17,035 nucleotides of DNA. It comes from UBA7359 sp047618295 (GTDB lineage Bacteria > Pseudomonadota > Gammaproteobacteria > Eutrophobiales > Eutrophobiaceae). The stretch is from the NCBI GenBank assembly GCA_047618295.1, contig JBLHKL010000044.1:1-17035 (forward strand), written 5' to 3'. A program made the translations under genes and the position numbers. Shown one piece after another: positions 7,290-14,470 of the stretch (positions are counted from its first letter, which is position 1; each line of letters starts with the position of its first letter). The notes under the pieces were generated by a model. That model made no database searches. It saw nothing but the letters and a program-made list of their open reading frames with translations, and was not told where the DNA came from.

Positions 7290-9323
7290 TTATTTAACCT
7301 TCATGCCCGGTTCCGCGCCATTATCCGGATGCAGGATAAAGATATCTTTTCCGCCGGGACCTGCAGCCAACACCATGCCTTCAGATAATCCAAAACGCAT
7401 TTTTCTGGGCGCCAGATTTGCCACCATCACTGTGAGTTTCCCTTCCAATTCTTCTGGTGCATAGGCTGATTTTATACCAGCAAAAACGTTACGTGTTTCA
7501 CCACCAATATCCAATGTAAGCTGTAATAGTTTATCCGCCCCTTCGACGTGCTCTGCCTTAACGATTTTGGCAATGCGTAAATCAACCTTCATAAAATCAT
7601 CAAAACTGATTTCATCAGCAATAGGATTATCAGCAAGTGGGCCAGTTACTACAGTTTCATTCGGTGTTGCTTCCAGATCTTCTTTACTATCTTCAATCAT
7701 TTTTTCAATACTCTCTTTTTCTACACGCGTCATCAGCGGTTTAAATTTATTAATCTTGTGATTCGTCAATGCAGTGTCAGCGTCATGCCATTGCATAGCT
7801 TCGATATTCAGAAATGCTTCAGTCTTTTCCGCCATCACTGGCAATACCGGCTTTAAATACAGCATTAATAAGCGAAAACAATTAATGCCCATGGAGCAAA
7901 CAGCTTGTAATTTGTCATCGCTATTTTCTTCTTTGGCAATAATCCACGGTTTATGATCATCAATATACTGATTCACTTTATCGGCCAGAGTCATAATTTC
8001 GCGCATGGCTCGGGAATATTCCCTATTATCATAGGCAGTTTTGATGCTTTTATTTGCTGCAACAAGCTCTGCATATAATTCAGGATCGTGAACTGTTGCT
8101 GATAACTGTCCATCAAAACGTTTCTTAATAAAGCCTGCACAACGACTGGCAATGTTAACGACTTTACCAACCAGATCAGAATTAACTCTGGCACTAAAGT
8201 CTTCCAGATTAAGGTCAATATCATCGATGCCAGAACCGAGTTTGGCTGAAAAGTAATAACGCAAATACTCAGGGTTTAAATGATTCAAATAAGTACGCGC
8301 TTTGATAAACGTACCCCGCGACTTGGACATCTTTTGGCCATCAACTGTCAGGAAACCATTCGCATAAACAGCCGATGGTGTTCTAAAACCACTACCTTCT
8401 AATACGGCTGGCCAAAACAGTGCATGGAAATAAATAATATCTTTACCGATAAAGTGAATCATTTCTTTATCACTTCCGGCTTTACACCAATCATCAAAAT
8501 TTAAATTAGTTTTATCACACAGGTTTTTAAAGCTGGCGAGATAACCCATCGGTGCGTCTAACCACACATAGAAGAATTTACCGGGCGCATTAGGAATTTC
8601 AAAACCAAAGTAGGGTGCATCACGCGAGATATCCCATTCCTGTAAACCGGCTTCAAACCATTCATCCAGTTTATTGGTGACTTCCGCCTGTAAATGTCCA
8701 GCACGTGTCCATTTGTGCAATATTTCTTCAAAATTACCTAGCTTGAAAAAATAATGCTCGGACTCTTTTTCTATCGGTGTGGCGCCAGAAACGGCAGAAA
8801 CCGGATTCTTTAAATCAGTCGGACTGTAAGTGGCACCGCAGACCTCACAGTTATCACCATATTGATCAGCCGCCCCACATTTCGGACATTCACCACGAAT
8901 AAAACGATCGGGTAGAAACATCTCTTTCTCTGGATCATAAGCCTGTTTGATGATTCTCTTATTAATGTGTCCGGCATTATCCAGTGCTGCATAGATAGTA
9001 TTAGCCAATTCCTGGTTTTCAGGAGAATGAGTACTGTGATAATTATCAAAGGCAACGGCAAAATCGGTGAAATCGGCCTGATGCTCATGGCTCATTGCTT
9101 CAATCAGCGCTTCAGGCGTAATGCCTTCCTTCTGGGCGCGTAACATAATCGGTGTGCCGTGCGTATCATCGGCACAGACGTAATGGCATTCATTACCCAG
9201 CATTTTCTGGAAACGTACCCAGATATCCGCCTGAATATACCCAACCAGATGACCTATATGCAGCGGGCCATTGGCATAGGGGAGTGCATTGGAAACCAGA
9301 ATTTGTCGTTGTTTGTCTTGCAT
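7290..9323 (-). CDS. metG: Methionyl-tRNA synthetase
   Basis: From ATG at 9323 the enzyme is 677 residues, the same as E. coli MetG. The frame can be extended to a TTG at 9371, but this adds 16 residues not typical of the family. It charges tRNA(Met) with methionine in the cytosol. The class I signatures are HIGH (22-25) and KMSKS (331-335). The zinc knuckle has C146, C149, C159 and C162 (CPKCG...CEVCG). The helical anticodon-binding domain follows, and a C-terminal tRNA-binding OB domain (about 575-677) starts near ISFDDFMKVDLRIAKI. It is transcribed away from mrp/apbC across a 118-bp gap, a common gammaproteobacterial neighbour pair. No clear Shine-Dalgarno precedes the ATG. Confidence 0.97.
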   Translation of the reverse strand: MQDKQRQILVSNALPYANGPLHIGHLVGYIQADIWVRFQKMLGNECHYVCADDTHGTPIMLRAQKEGITPEALIEAMSHEHQADFTDFAVAFDNYHSTHSPENQELANTIYAALDNAGHINKRIIKQAYDPEKEMFLPDRFIRGECPKCGAADQYGDNCEVCGATYSPTDLKNPVSAVSGATPIEKESEHYFFKLGNFEEILHKWTRAGHLQAEVTNKLDEWFEAGLQEWDISRDAPYFGFEIPNAPGKFFYVWLDAPMGYLASFKNLCDKTNLNFDDWCKAGSDKEMIHFIGKDIIYFHALFWPAVLEGSGFRTPSAVYANGFLTVDGQKMSKSRGTFIKARTYLNHLNPEYLRYYFSAKLGSGIDDIDLNLEDFSARVNSDLVGKVVNIASRCAGFIKKRFDGQLSATVHDPELYAELVAANKSIKTAYDNREYSRAMREIMTLADKVNQYIDDHKPWIIAKEENSDDKLQAVCSMGINCFRLLMLYLKPVLPVMAEKTEAFLNIEAMQWHDADTALTNHKINKFKPLMTRVEKESIEKMIEDSKEDLEATPNETVVTGPLADNPIADEISFDDFMKVDLRIAKIVKAEHVEGADKLLQLTLDIGGETRNVFAGIKSAYAPEELEGKLTVMVANLAPRKMRFGLSEGMVLAAGPGGKDIFILHPDNGAEPGMKVK

Positions 9324-9441
9324 TATTATTATGGCTACAGAGATTTGGGGCGCTAAAGTAGCATTATTCAATAGCAGCGTGAAGAGAAGCCGATAAATAA
9401 TGTAGAATACGCGTCCAATTCATAGTTCAGGTTATAAATAA
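9324..9441. promoter_or_regulatory. Divergent promoter region between metG and mrp
   Basis: These 118 bp must hold the start signals for both divergent genes. For mrp, TAGAAT at 9403-9408 is the best -10 candidate, with no good -35 at the right distance; a weak CAGG lies about 10 bp before its ATG. I see no convincing -35/-10 pair for metG. Confidence 0.35.
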
Positions 9442-10530
9442 ATGTCGGCAGTCAGTCGTGAGCAAGTAGAATCAATACTTTCCGGAATAATCGATCCTAA
9501 TAGCAAAGAGGATCTCATCAGTTCAAAATCAATCAAAGATATCACTATTAATGATAGTGCTGTCACCGTCGCTGTTCAGCTCGGTTATCCTGCTGAAGGC
9601 TTTAAACAGGATCTAATAGACACCATAACTGACGCACTAGGCGAACAGGGTATTTCCGAGATTAGTGTTGAAGTTTCCAGCAAGATTGTCTCGCACTCTG
9701 TACAACAGGGAGTGCAGCTTTTAGCTAACGTTAAAAATACTATTGCCGTGGCTTCGGGTAAGGGTGGGGTAGGTAAATCGACAACATCAATCAATCTGGC
9801 ATTGGCCTTACAGGCTGAAGGTGCCACAGTCGGTATTCTCGATGCTGATATCTATGGCCCCAGCCAGCCGCGCATGCTTGGTCTTAAAGGTAAGCCTGAT
9901 ACAACGGATGGTAAGACTGTCGAACCAAAAGTGAGCTATGGCGTGCAGTCTATGTCGATTGGATACCTTATCGAAGAAGACACACCGATGATTTGGCGCG
10001 GACCGATGGTGACGGGTGCATTAGAACAATTGTTGAATGATACGAATTGGCAGGATCTTGATTATTTGATTATCGATCTGCCACCAGGCACGGGTGACAT
10101 TCAATTAACCCTGTGTCAAAAAATACCCGTGAGTGGCGCCGTGATTGTTACAACGCCACAAGACATTGCCTTACTGGATGCGAGAAAAGCGTTAAAAATG
10201 TTCGAAAAAGTCAATGTGCCTGTCTTGGGCATCATTGAAAATATGAGCACGCATATTTGTGGTCAGTGTGGTCATGAAGAACATATCTTTGGCAGCGGTG
10301 GTGGTGATCAAATGGCCAAGCAATATAATGTTGATCTGCTTGGTTCATTACCTTTAGATATCCGTATTAGAGAAGGTGTGGATAACGGTAAGCCGACTGT
10401 TGCTATAGAACCTGATTCAGAGATTGCTATGAATTATCGTGATATTGCACGACGTACTGCGGCAAAACTTGCTATACAGTCAAAAGATTACACAAACAAG
10501 TTTCCTAAAATTGTAATTGAGAATAATTAA
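9442..10530 (+). CDS. apbC: Mrp/ApbC-type iron-sulfur cluster carrier ATPase
   Basis: This 362-residue cytoplasmic P-loop protein should bind and transfer Fe-S clusters to apo-proteins. An N-terminal MIP18/DUF59-like domain (about 5-85) is followed by the ParA/MinD-type ATPase. The deviant Walker A is ASGKGGVGKSTT (K107 and K112), and the A'-like DADIYGPSQPRM lies at 134-145. The Walker B/switch region is LIIDLPPGTGD (209-219), and the CxxC for cluster binding at the dimer interface is C273 and C276 (HICGQCGHEEHIFG). It is divergent from metG, and its stop is immediately followed by the dcd ATG (TAAATG), so mrp and dcd are probably one transcript. Confidence 0.96.
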   Translation: MSAVSREQVESILSGIIDPNSKEDLISSKSIKDITINDSAVTVAVQLGYPAEGFKQDLIDTITDALGEQGISEISVEVSSKIVSHSVQQGVQLLANVKNTIAVASGKGGVGKSTTSINLALALQAEGATVGILDADIYGPSQPRMLGLKGKPDTTDGKTVEPKVSYGVQSMSIGYLIEEDTPMIWRGPMVTGALEQLLNDTNWQDLDYLIIDLPPGTGDIQLTLCQKIPVSGAVIVTTPQDIALLDARKALKMFEKVNVPVLGIIENMSTHICGQCGHEEHIFGSGGGDQMAKQYNVDLLGSLPLDIRIREGVDNGKPTVAIEPDSEIAMNYRDIARRTAAKLAIQSKDYTNKFPKIVIENN

Positions 10531-11097
10531 ATGAGTGTTAAATCAGACAAATGGATACGCCGCATGGCGGAGCAGCATGGCATGATAGAACCTTTTGAAT
10601 CTGGTCAGATTAAAACAAAAGGTGGAGAAAGATTGATCTCCTATGGTACTTCTAGCTACGGTTATGATGTACGTTGTTCCAATGAGTTTAAGATCTTTAC
10701 CAATGTACATTCGGCAACAGTTGATCCAAAAAACTTTGATGAAAAAAGTTTTGTCGATATAAAAGCGGACAGTTGTATTATCCCTCCGAACTCATTTGCA
10801 CTCGCAAGAACGGTTGAGTTTTTTCGTATACCAAGAAATGTGTTGACGATCTGTTTAGGTAAATCGACCTACGCGCGTTGTGGGATTATTGTTAACGTCA
10901 CGCCGCTTGAACCTGAATGGGAAGGGCATGTAACTTTAGAATTTTCAAATACGACGACATTACCAGCAAAGATTTATGCCAATGAAGGTGTCGCACAAGT
11001 TATTTTTATTGAGTCGGATGAAGTTTGTGAAACATCTTATAAAGATCGTGCTGGTAAGTACCAAGGTCAAAAGGGAGTGACACTTCCAAAGGCCTAG
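10531..11097 (+). CDS. dcd: dCTP deaminase
   Basis: The 188-residue enzyme deaminates dCTP to dUTP and so feeds dTMP synthesis. Family marks are the N-terminal MSVKSDKWIRRMAEQHGMIEPF, the nucleotide-binding/catalytic KSTYARCGI (S112, R116), and the catalytic Glu in EGHVTLEFSNTT (E137). It is slightly shorter than E. coli Dcd (193) and belongs to the MSIKSDKWIRRMA-type group common in pseudomonads and betaproteobacteria. The ATG directly abuts the mrp stop; GAGA within the end of mrp could serve as the ribosome binding site. This fits the widespread metG-mrp-dcd neighbourhood. Confidence 0.95.
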   Translation: MSVKSDKWIRRMAEQHGMIEPFESGQIKTKGGERLISYGTSSYGYDVRCSNEFKIFTNVHSATVDPKNFDEKSFVDIKADSCIIPPNSFALARTVEFFRIPRNVLTICLGKSTYARCGIIVNVTPLEPEWEGHVTLEFSNTTTLPAKIYANEGVAQVIFIESDEVCETSYKDRAGKYQGQKGVTLPKA

Positions 11098-11110
11098 TTG
11101 AATAGGCTTT
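11088..11110 (+). terminator. Weak hairpin at the end of dcd
   Basis: AAAGGCCTA, a loop GTTGAA and TAGGCTTT can pair with one bulged G; the arm includes the dcd stop codon. There is no T-run after the stem, so it is a poor intrinsic terminator and may only mark the end of the transcript. Confidence 0.25.
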
Positions 11111-11202
11111 CAATGCACATCGTAGTGTAGAGACTGAACAAAGATTGAGAATTGTCGTCATCAGTATGGGACGTCATTATAATATCTGGATGCACTGTCA
11201 AA

Positions 11203-11307
11203 ATGAGCTGTAATTTTGAAAATACCGTTGATCCGAAACAAGCATATGCAAATGACCCCGACAAAGCTCAGGCTACTAATGTGAACGCTATGTGTAAATC
11301 GAACTAA
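11203..11307 (+). CDS. Possible 34-residue small protein between dcd and the membrane protein gene
   Basis: ATG at 11203 opens a 34-residue frame ending TAA at 11307, with two cysteines (MSCNFENTV... and NAMCKSN) and an Asp/Ala/Asn-rich middle. No Shine-Dalgarno is visible and I recognise no family. The frame is also open upstream without an ATG to a TGA at 11146, so it could be the remnant of a longer gene. Kept as a weak candidate because the composition looks protein-like. Confidence 0.2.
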   Translation: MSCNFENTVDPKQAYANDPDKAQATNVNAMCKSN

Positions 11308-11326
11308 CTATTATCGGAATATCTAT

Positions 11327-11605
11327 ATGAAAGATATTATGAGAAAGATTTTCTCGCCAATACTTAAACAGTTCGAGTCAGGAGAGAATATTTATGCTTA
11401 TAGAAAATCACACAGGCAAATATTAGTTATTGTAGGGCTTTTATTTTTGGTTCTGTCTTGTGGGTCTCTTTATGCATCAATTAATGCATCAGAACTAGGT
11501 GGCGTAGTTCCCATTATCGTGTTCCTATTATTGGGAATAGTTTGTGAAGTGGTCGGGTTATTGGGTACTGATAAAGCAGTGGCGAATATATGGAAGTGTA
11601 AGTGA
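11327..11605 (+). CDS. Small two-helix inner-membrane protein of unknown function
   Basis: The 92-residue product starts at ATG 11327 (GGAA about 8 bp upstream); ATG 11339, giving MRKIFSPIL, is an alternative start that fits the family pattern better. A basic amphipathic N-terminus (RKIFSPILKQFESGENIYAYRKSHR) is followed by two membrane helices (about 32-50 and 61-80) and a short tail with GLLGTDKAVANIWKCK. I recall similar small proteins in other gammaproteobacteria, with the FESG and GxDxAVAxIW motifs, but no function. It is the first gene of a loose plus-strand accessory stretch. Confidence 0.7.
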   Translation: MKDIMRKIFSPILKQFESGENIYAYRKSHRQILVIVGLLFLVLSCGSLYASINASELGGVVPIIVFLLLGIVCEVVGLLGTDKAVANIWKCK

Positions 11606-11781
11606 ATTCCCTTTAGTGTATATCCGGCCTTAATATTTGCAGTCATATTACTAAAGGTCTCCAACTTTAAGCCCATCGCTTTGATGCGCTATGGGGTGGC
11701 CAATGGTCACTTTACATCAAACTTCCACTCCCTCAACGGGTCCAATTCATAACGGCGTTAGCGGGTATCTAGAGATTTTCA

Positions 11782-11997
11782 GTGAATACAATTAATCCGA
11801 AAAAAATGCTCAATAGCAAATGGACCGCGGTAGAACCAACAAAGAAGGAAAAGCACTTCATGGTAACGGAAGTAGAATTTGATGAAGAAGGAGCAGTTAT
11901 TTTCTGCTTGATAGAAGCCGTTATCTCAAAACGTTCAATTTCAATACGATGGCAGGATTTAAAAGATGTGAACCAATGGGCCCATGGCTGGAAATAA
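11782..11997 (+). CDS. TIGR02450-family small Trp-rich protein
   Basis: This 71-residue protein starts at GTG 11782 (AGAGA about 9 bp upstream). The GTG start is preferred over ATG 11806 because family members usually begin with a NPKKLLxSKW-like stretch, here INPKKMLNSKWTAVEP. The body KEKHFMVTEVEFDEEGAVIFCLIEAVISKRS (split near residues 22-52) and the end WQDLKDVNQWAHGWK match the conserved Trp-rich pattern. Four Trp residues are present. Function is unknown; no signal peptide or membrane helix is seen. Confidence 0.8.
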   Translation: MNTINPKKMLNSKWTAVEPTKKEKHFMVTEVEFDEEGAVIFCLIEAVISKRSISIRWQDLKDVNQWAHGWK

Positions 11998-12101
11998 TTT
12001 AATTGTTTAACATAGCTATATAATCAGTTTAGGTGAGCCGGTGCAGTAAAGCTCTATAGTTACTAAAGGCGTTGGGCAAACATGTATTAGAGGGATTAGT
12101 A

Positions 12102-12755
12102 ATGAGGCATTCTGTAAGAATTACAGTTGTAATAGCGTTAATAATATTTGGACCGATAGATGCTATGGCGATCGAAGAAGCGAAGTACGAAGTGATAAAG
12201 AAAGACAACAGGTTCGAGCTCCGTGATTATGCAACTCACATCCTCGCCGAAACCGTTGTGGAAGGAAATCTGGAAGATGCTGGTAACGTGGCATTCAAAA
12301 GGCTATTTCGTTACATCTCCGGCGACAATCGGTCTAGCGATAAAGTGGCGATGACAGCTCCTGTATCCCAACAGCAAATCGGGGAAAAAATAAAGATGAC
12401 GGCTCCTGTAGGGCAGCAACGTTCTCAGGAAAACTGGGCTGTAAGCTTCATGATGCCAGATGCATACACTATGGAATCTATTCCAGAACCAGAGGATCCA
12501 AAGATCATATTACGACAGGTTCCAGCTCGACGGATGGCCACAATACGCTACTCCGGTTTTTGGAGTGAGGAGGGCTATCTACGATACAAGGTAGACCTAG
12601 AGTCATGGATTCAGAAAATGGGTCTCATCATAGAAGGTGAACCCATATGGGCTAGATACAACTCTCCTTTTTCTCTATGGTTTATGAGGAGAAACGAAAT
12701 TCTGATTCCAGTAGGTGCAGGCAGCGGGAAAGAAAAAACTCTACAATCTTATTAA
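12102..12755 (+). CDS. Exported SOUL-family haem-binding-like protein
   Basis: From ATG 12102, with GAGGGA about 8 bp upstream, the product is 217 residues; the open frame extends to a TTG at 12072 but the good ribosome binding site decides for 12102. Residues 1-22 are a signal peptide (hydrophobic core VVIALIIFGPIDA). The SOUL/HBP domain follows: YEVIKKDNRFELRDY, the doubled KVAMTAPV and KIKMTAPV motifs typical of bacterial members, an FMMP segment, and the C-terminal YNSPFSLWFMRRNEILIPV. By family it may bind haem or another tetrapyrrole, but binding residues in bacterial SOUL proteins are not well defined, so this is tentative. It probably acts in the periplasm. Confidence 0.88.
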   Translation: MRHSVRITVVIALIIFGPIDAMAIEEAKYEVIKKDNRFELRDYATHILAETVVEGNLEDAGNVAFKRLFRYISGDNRSSDKVAMTAPVSQQQIGEKIKMTAPVGQQRSQENWAVSFMMPDAYTMESIPEPEDPKIILRQVPARRMATIRYSGFWSEEGYLRYKVDLESWIQKMGLIIEGEPIWARYNSPFSLWFMRRNEILIPVGAGSGKEKTLQSY

Positions 12756-13159
12756 GAAGTGACTAAGTGAACTTCGTCATGCACGGTTTCCTGAACGTCT
12801 CATGCGTGCTTTATAATTATTTTTAGAAACGACTCTGGTGAGCATTAACATTCACTAGCAGCAAACTTGGGTTCATCCTCTTCGACTATTTCCTGAACGC
12901 CTTCACTAATACCGACAAAGTCCACAGCGATATTAAATCCGTATAAGTCATCGTCCATTTTTTTCTACAATTGATTACATGTGTATAAACTGGGATGAAT
13001 TGATATTCAGGAAAAAGCAGATGAATCACACTACCGTAGCAAGAAAGCCGGGAGAAATTTAATAAGCCATTATTCATATCCTGAATCAGAGGATGTGACG
13101 GAACAAACAGCGATCGCTGTTTTGAATTAATTATCTTCTATTCGCCGTATTATTAAGAA
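12756..13159. other. About 400 bp with no convincing gene
   Basis: The stretch between the SOUL gene and the convergent small minus-strand gene has stops in all frames. It holds a weak hairpin GCACG (12781-12785) / CGTGC (12805-12809) followed by TTTATAATTATTTTT, which might end the SOUL transcript, and two copies of TTTCCTGAACG about 100 bp apart (near 12788 and 12889). On the minus strand a 37-residue frame runs from ATG 12958 to TAA 12845 (starts MDDDLYGFNIAVDF, acidic C-terminal half, ends in Cys) without a clear ribosome binding site. Nothing here is recognised. Confidence 0.5.
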
Positions 13160-13411
13160 CTATATTAAGGACTTGTTTATACCTGTATCATTATTTTGTA
13201 CATCCATCATTTTATCAGTTTGTACCGCTAACTCTAATGCAAGTTCTATCGATTTCTTAATGACAGCTTTCTCGTTACTTGCGTTTAATTTATCCGAGGC
13301 TATTAGGGCGGTTAAAATTTGGGTTGCAGCATTAAATATTGTCGGTTCAATGACAAGGTCATTTCTGTGAAAAGCTATGCGTGTCATTTCTGACATATCT
13401 CGATGCGCCAT
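13160..13411 (-). CDS. Small helical protein of unknown function
   Basis: The 83-residue product has a clear CGGAG ribosome binding site about 9 bp before ATG 13411 and protein-like composition, so I take it as real. It has no signal peptide or membrane segment and looks mostly alpha-helical: MAHRDMSEMTRIAFHRNDLV, then a long helical stretch through ILTALIASDKLNASNEKAVIKKSIELALELAV. I recognise no domain. It lies 54 bp downstream of msrB on the same strand and may be cotranscribed with it. Confidence 0.6.
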   Translation of the reverse strand: MAHRDMSEMTRIAFHRNDLVIEPTIFNAATQILTALIASDKLNASNEKAVIKKSIELALELAVQTDKMMDVQNNDTGINKSLI

Positions 13412-13465
13412 TTGACTACTCCGTTTAGTTAAATTTATTTTATATTATTTCAGTTTATAAGAGAT

Positions 13466-13858
13466 TTAATCTTTCTTTAGTTTTAAAGAAACTGAATTTA
13501 TGCAGTAACGTAATCCTGTAGGTTGTGGACCGTCTTCAAATACATGGCCTAAATGAGAATCGCACTCCTTACATAGAACTTCTACTCGCTGCATACCTAA
13601 ACTGCTATCTGTTTCAGTCTTTACTGTCTCTCCATCCGCTTCCCAGAAACTCGGCCAGCCGGAACCAGAATCATATTTTGTATCAGAATTGAACAATTCA
13701 CTGCCACAGCAACTACACAGATAAATTCCTTTATCTTTGCAATCATTATATTCCCCAGTGAAAGCACGCTCGGTACCTTTTAGTCTACAGATGGCATATT
13801 CTTCATCGTTTAGTTCCTGTTGCCATTCTTCGTTAGTTTTATCTTTGGCATCACTCAT
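13466..13858 (-). CDS. msrB: Peptide methionine (R)-S-oxide reductase
   Basis: From ATG 13858, with AGGA about 8 bp upstream, the enzyme is 130 residues; a TTG seven codons earlier is less likely. It reduces methionine-R-sulfoxide in proteins. The zinc ligands are C48 and C51 (YLCSCCGSELF) and C96 and C99 (LCKECDSHLGHVF). The catalytic Cys is C119 in RYCINSVSL, and the substrate region SGSGWPSFW is intact. There is no signal peptide, so it is cytoplasmic. Its ATG lies 1 bp after the stop of the upstream LPPGLAK-repeat gene, so the two are translationally linked. Confidence 0.95.
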   Translation of the reverse strand: MSDAKDKTNEEWQQELNDEEYAICRLKGTERAFTGEYNDCKDKGIYLCSCCGSELFNSDTKYDSGSGWPSFWEADGETVKTETDSSLGMQRVEVLCKECDSHLGHVFEDGPQPTGLRYCINSVSLKLKKD

Positions 13859-13859
13859 A

Positions 13860-14324
13860 TTAATTTCCTGTAACAACATCCTTCATGATGTCGATGATAC
13901 GTCCAGTAGCTTTTTCGACGAGGACAACAGCATTATCAACAATTGTTCGTTCCAGACCTTCAGTTGGTTTGGGTAGTTCTGTTTCAAGATCCTCAGGTAA
14001 TCCACGTTTTGCCAAGCCAGGAGGTAATGTCCCATTTTTTTCCAGTTGTTTAGCTAGACCTGGAGGGAGTTTTTCTTTTTTTGCTAATCCTGGAGGCAAG
14101 CCTTTCTTTTTATTTTTTTTCTTATTTTTAGTTTTAGTATCATTTGTGTTGGTCTCGGAAGTAGCTTTCTTGAAATATTTATCAATTATTTGCTTTTCCA
14201 ACTCAGTAAAACCACCCTCAATGGCTTTATCGATGACGGCCTTAGCCATATCGCCATCAGCAGAGCTTGACGCCGAATAAAACCCAACTGCATTTAATAT
14301 CAAAAGTATTATTAGATGCTTCAT
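13860..14324 (-). CDS. Exported protein with three LPPGLAK repeats
   Basis: The 154-residue product begins at ATG 14324 with GGAG about 10 bp upstream. A signal peptide covers residues 1-22 (cleavage likely near SSA|DG). A short helical region (about 24-52) is followed by a very basic Lys/Asn linker (about 58-74), three LPPGLAK motifs (76-82, 86-92, 100-106), GLPEDLETELP, and a C-terminal beta/helix segment ERTIVDNAVVLVEKATGRIIDIMKDV. Exported proteins with LPPGLAKR repeats and this type of C-terminus occur in many proteobacteria; I know no established function. It is the first gene before msrB and is divergent from lexA. A 14-bp palindrome overlaps its ribosome binding site. Confidence 0.75.
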   Translation of the reverse strand: MKHLIILLILNAVGFYSASSSADGDMAKAVIDKAIEGGFTELEKQIIDKYFKKATSETNTNDTKTKNKKKNKKKGLPPGLAKKEKLPPGLAKQLEKNGTLPPGLAKRGLPEDLETELPKPTEGLERTIVDNAVVLVEKATGRIIDIMKDVVTGN

Positions 14325-14337
14325 TATTATATTTCTC

Positions 14338-14351
14338 CAGTGACGTCACTG
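14338..14351. promoter_or_regulatory. 14-bp perfect palindrome in the lexA / LPPGLAK-gene intergenic region
   Basis: CAGTGACGTCACTG reads the same on both strands. It overlaps the ribosome binding site of the minus-strand gene (GGAG there lies at 14340-14336) and lies about 60 bp upstream of the lexA -35. It could be an operator for an unidentified dimeric regulator. Confidence 0.4.
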
Positions 14352-14413
14352 TAACTTTAGTCAGTCTGTATCTTATATCTATCCAAAGCGAATTCACATT
14401 TTTGAAATTTTAC

Positions 14414-14442
14414 TTGAAAGTTCTCTTATTGTTCTCTATCAT
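14414..14442 (+). promoter_or_regulatory. lexA promoter
   Basis: TTGAAA (14414-14419) and TATCAT (14437-14442) are separated by exactly 17 bp, giving four of six and five of six consensus matches. The expected start site is near 14449, about 22 bp before the lexA ATG. The spacer is filled by the GTTC-N7-GTTC operator. Confidence 0.7.
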
Positions 14443-14465
14443 GAAAAAGAGAACGTAAGGAGAAC
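14420..14465. promoter_or_regulatory. Candidate LexA operator array: GTTC-N7-GTTC and its mirror GAAC-N7-GAAC
   Basis: GTTCTC occurs at 14420-14425 and 14431-14436, GAGAAC at 14449-14454 and 14460-14465. The spacers are 5, 12 and 5 bp, so the four half-sites form a symmetric array with an 11-bp period within each pair. The first pair lies between -35 and -10, the second covers the expected start site and overlaps the AAGGAG ribosome binding site (14457-14462). GTTC-N7-GTTC is the known alphaproteobacterial SOS box. Binding here would block transcription, as expected for lexA autorepression. Confidence 0.65.
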
Positions 14466-14470
14466 CTTGT

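Noticed and set aside
9324..9371. Longer MetG beginning at TTG 9371
   Set aside because: The extra 16 residues are absent from the family; ATG 9323 gives the standard 677 residues.
12005..12077. Integron attC-like site: GTTTAAC (12005-12011) and GTTGGGC (12071-12077) match the RYYYAAC and GTTRRRY core sites and lie 73 bp apart before the SOUL gene
   Set aside because: The sequence between the cores does not fold into the expected paired L boxes, and the other gene gaps lack matching core pairs, so short-motif chance is the better explanation.
12886..13077. 63-residue minus-strand frame in the gene-poor gap
   Set aside because: No ribosome binding site and no protein-like pattern; it overlaps another equally weak frame.
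13885..14280. 131-residue plus-strand frame opposite the LPPGLAK-repeat gene
   Set aside because: It is the mirror of a repetitive, biased coding region; the minus-strand frame has a signal peptide, a ribosome binding site and known-type repeats.
14349..14372. E. coli-type SOS box candidate around CTGTAAC and CTGTATC upstream of lexA
   Set aside because: Only CTGT half-sites in the same direction are present; the ACAG partner at the right spacing is missing, and the GTTC/GAAC array fits the promoter much better.
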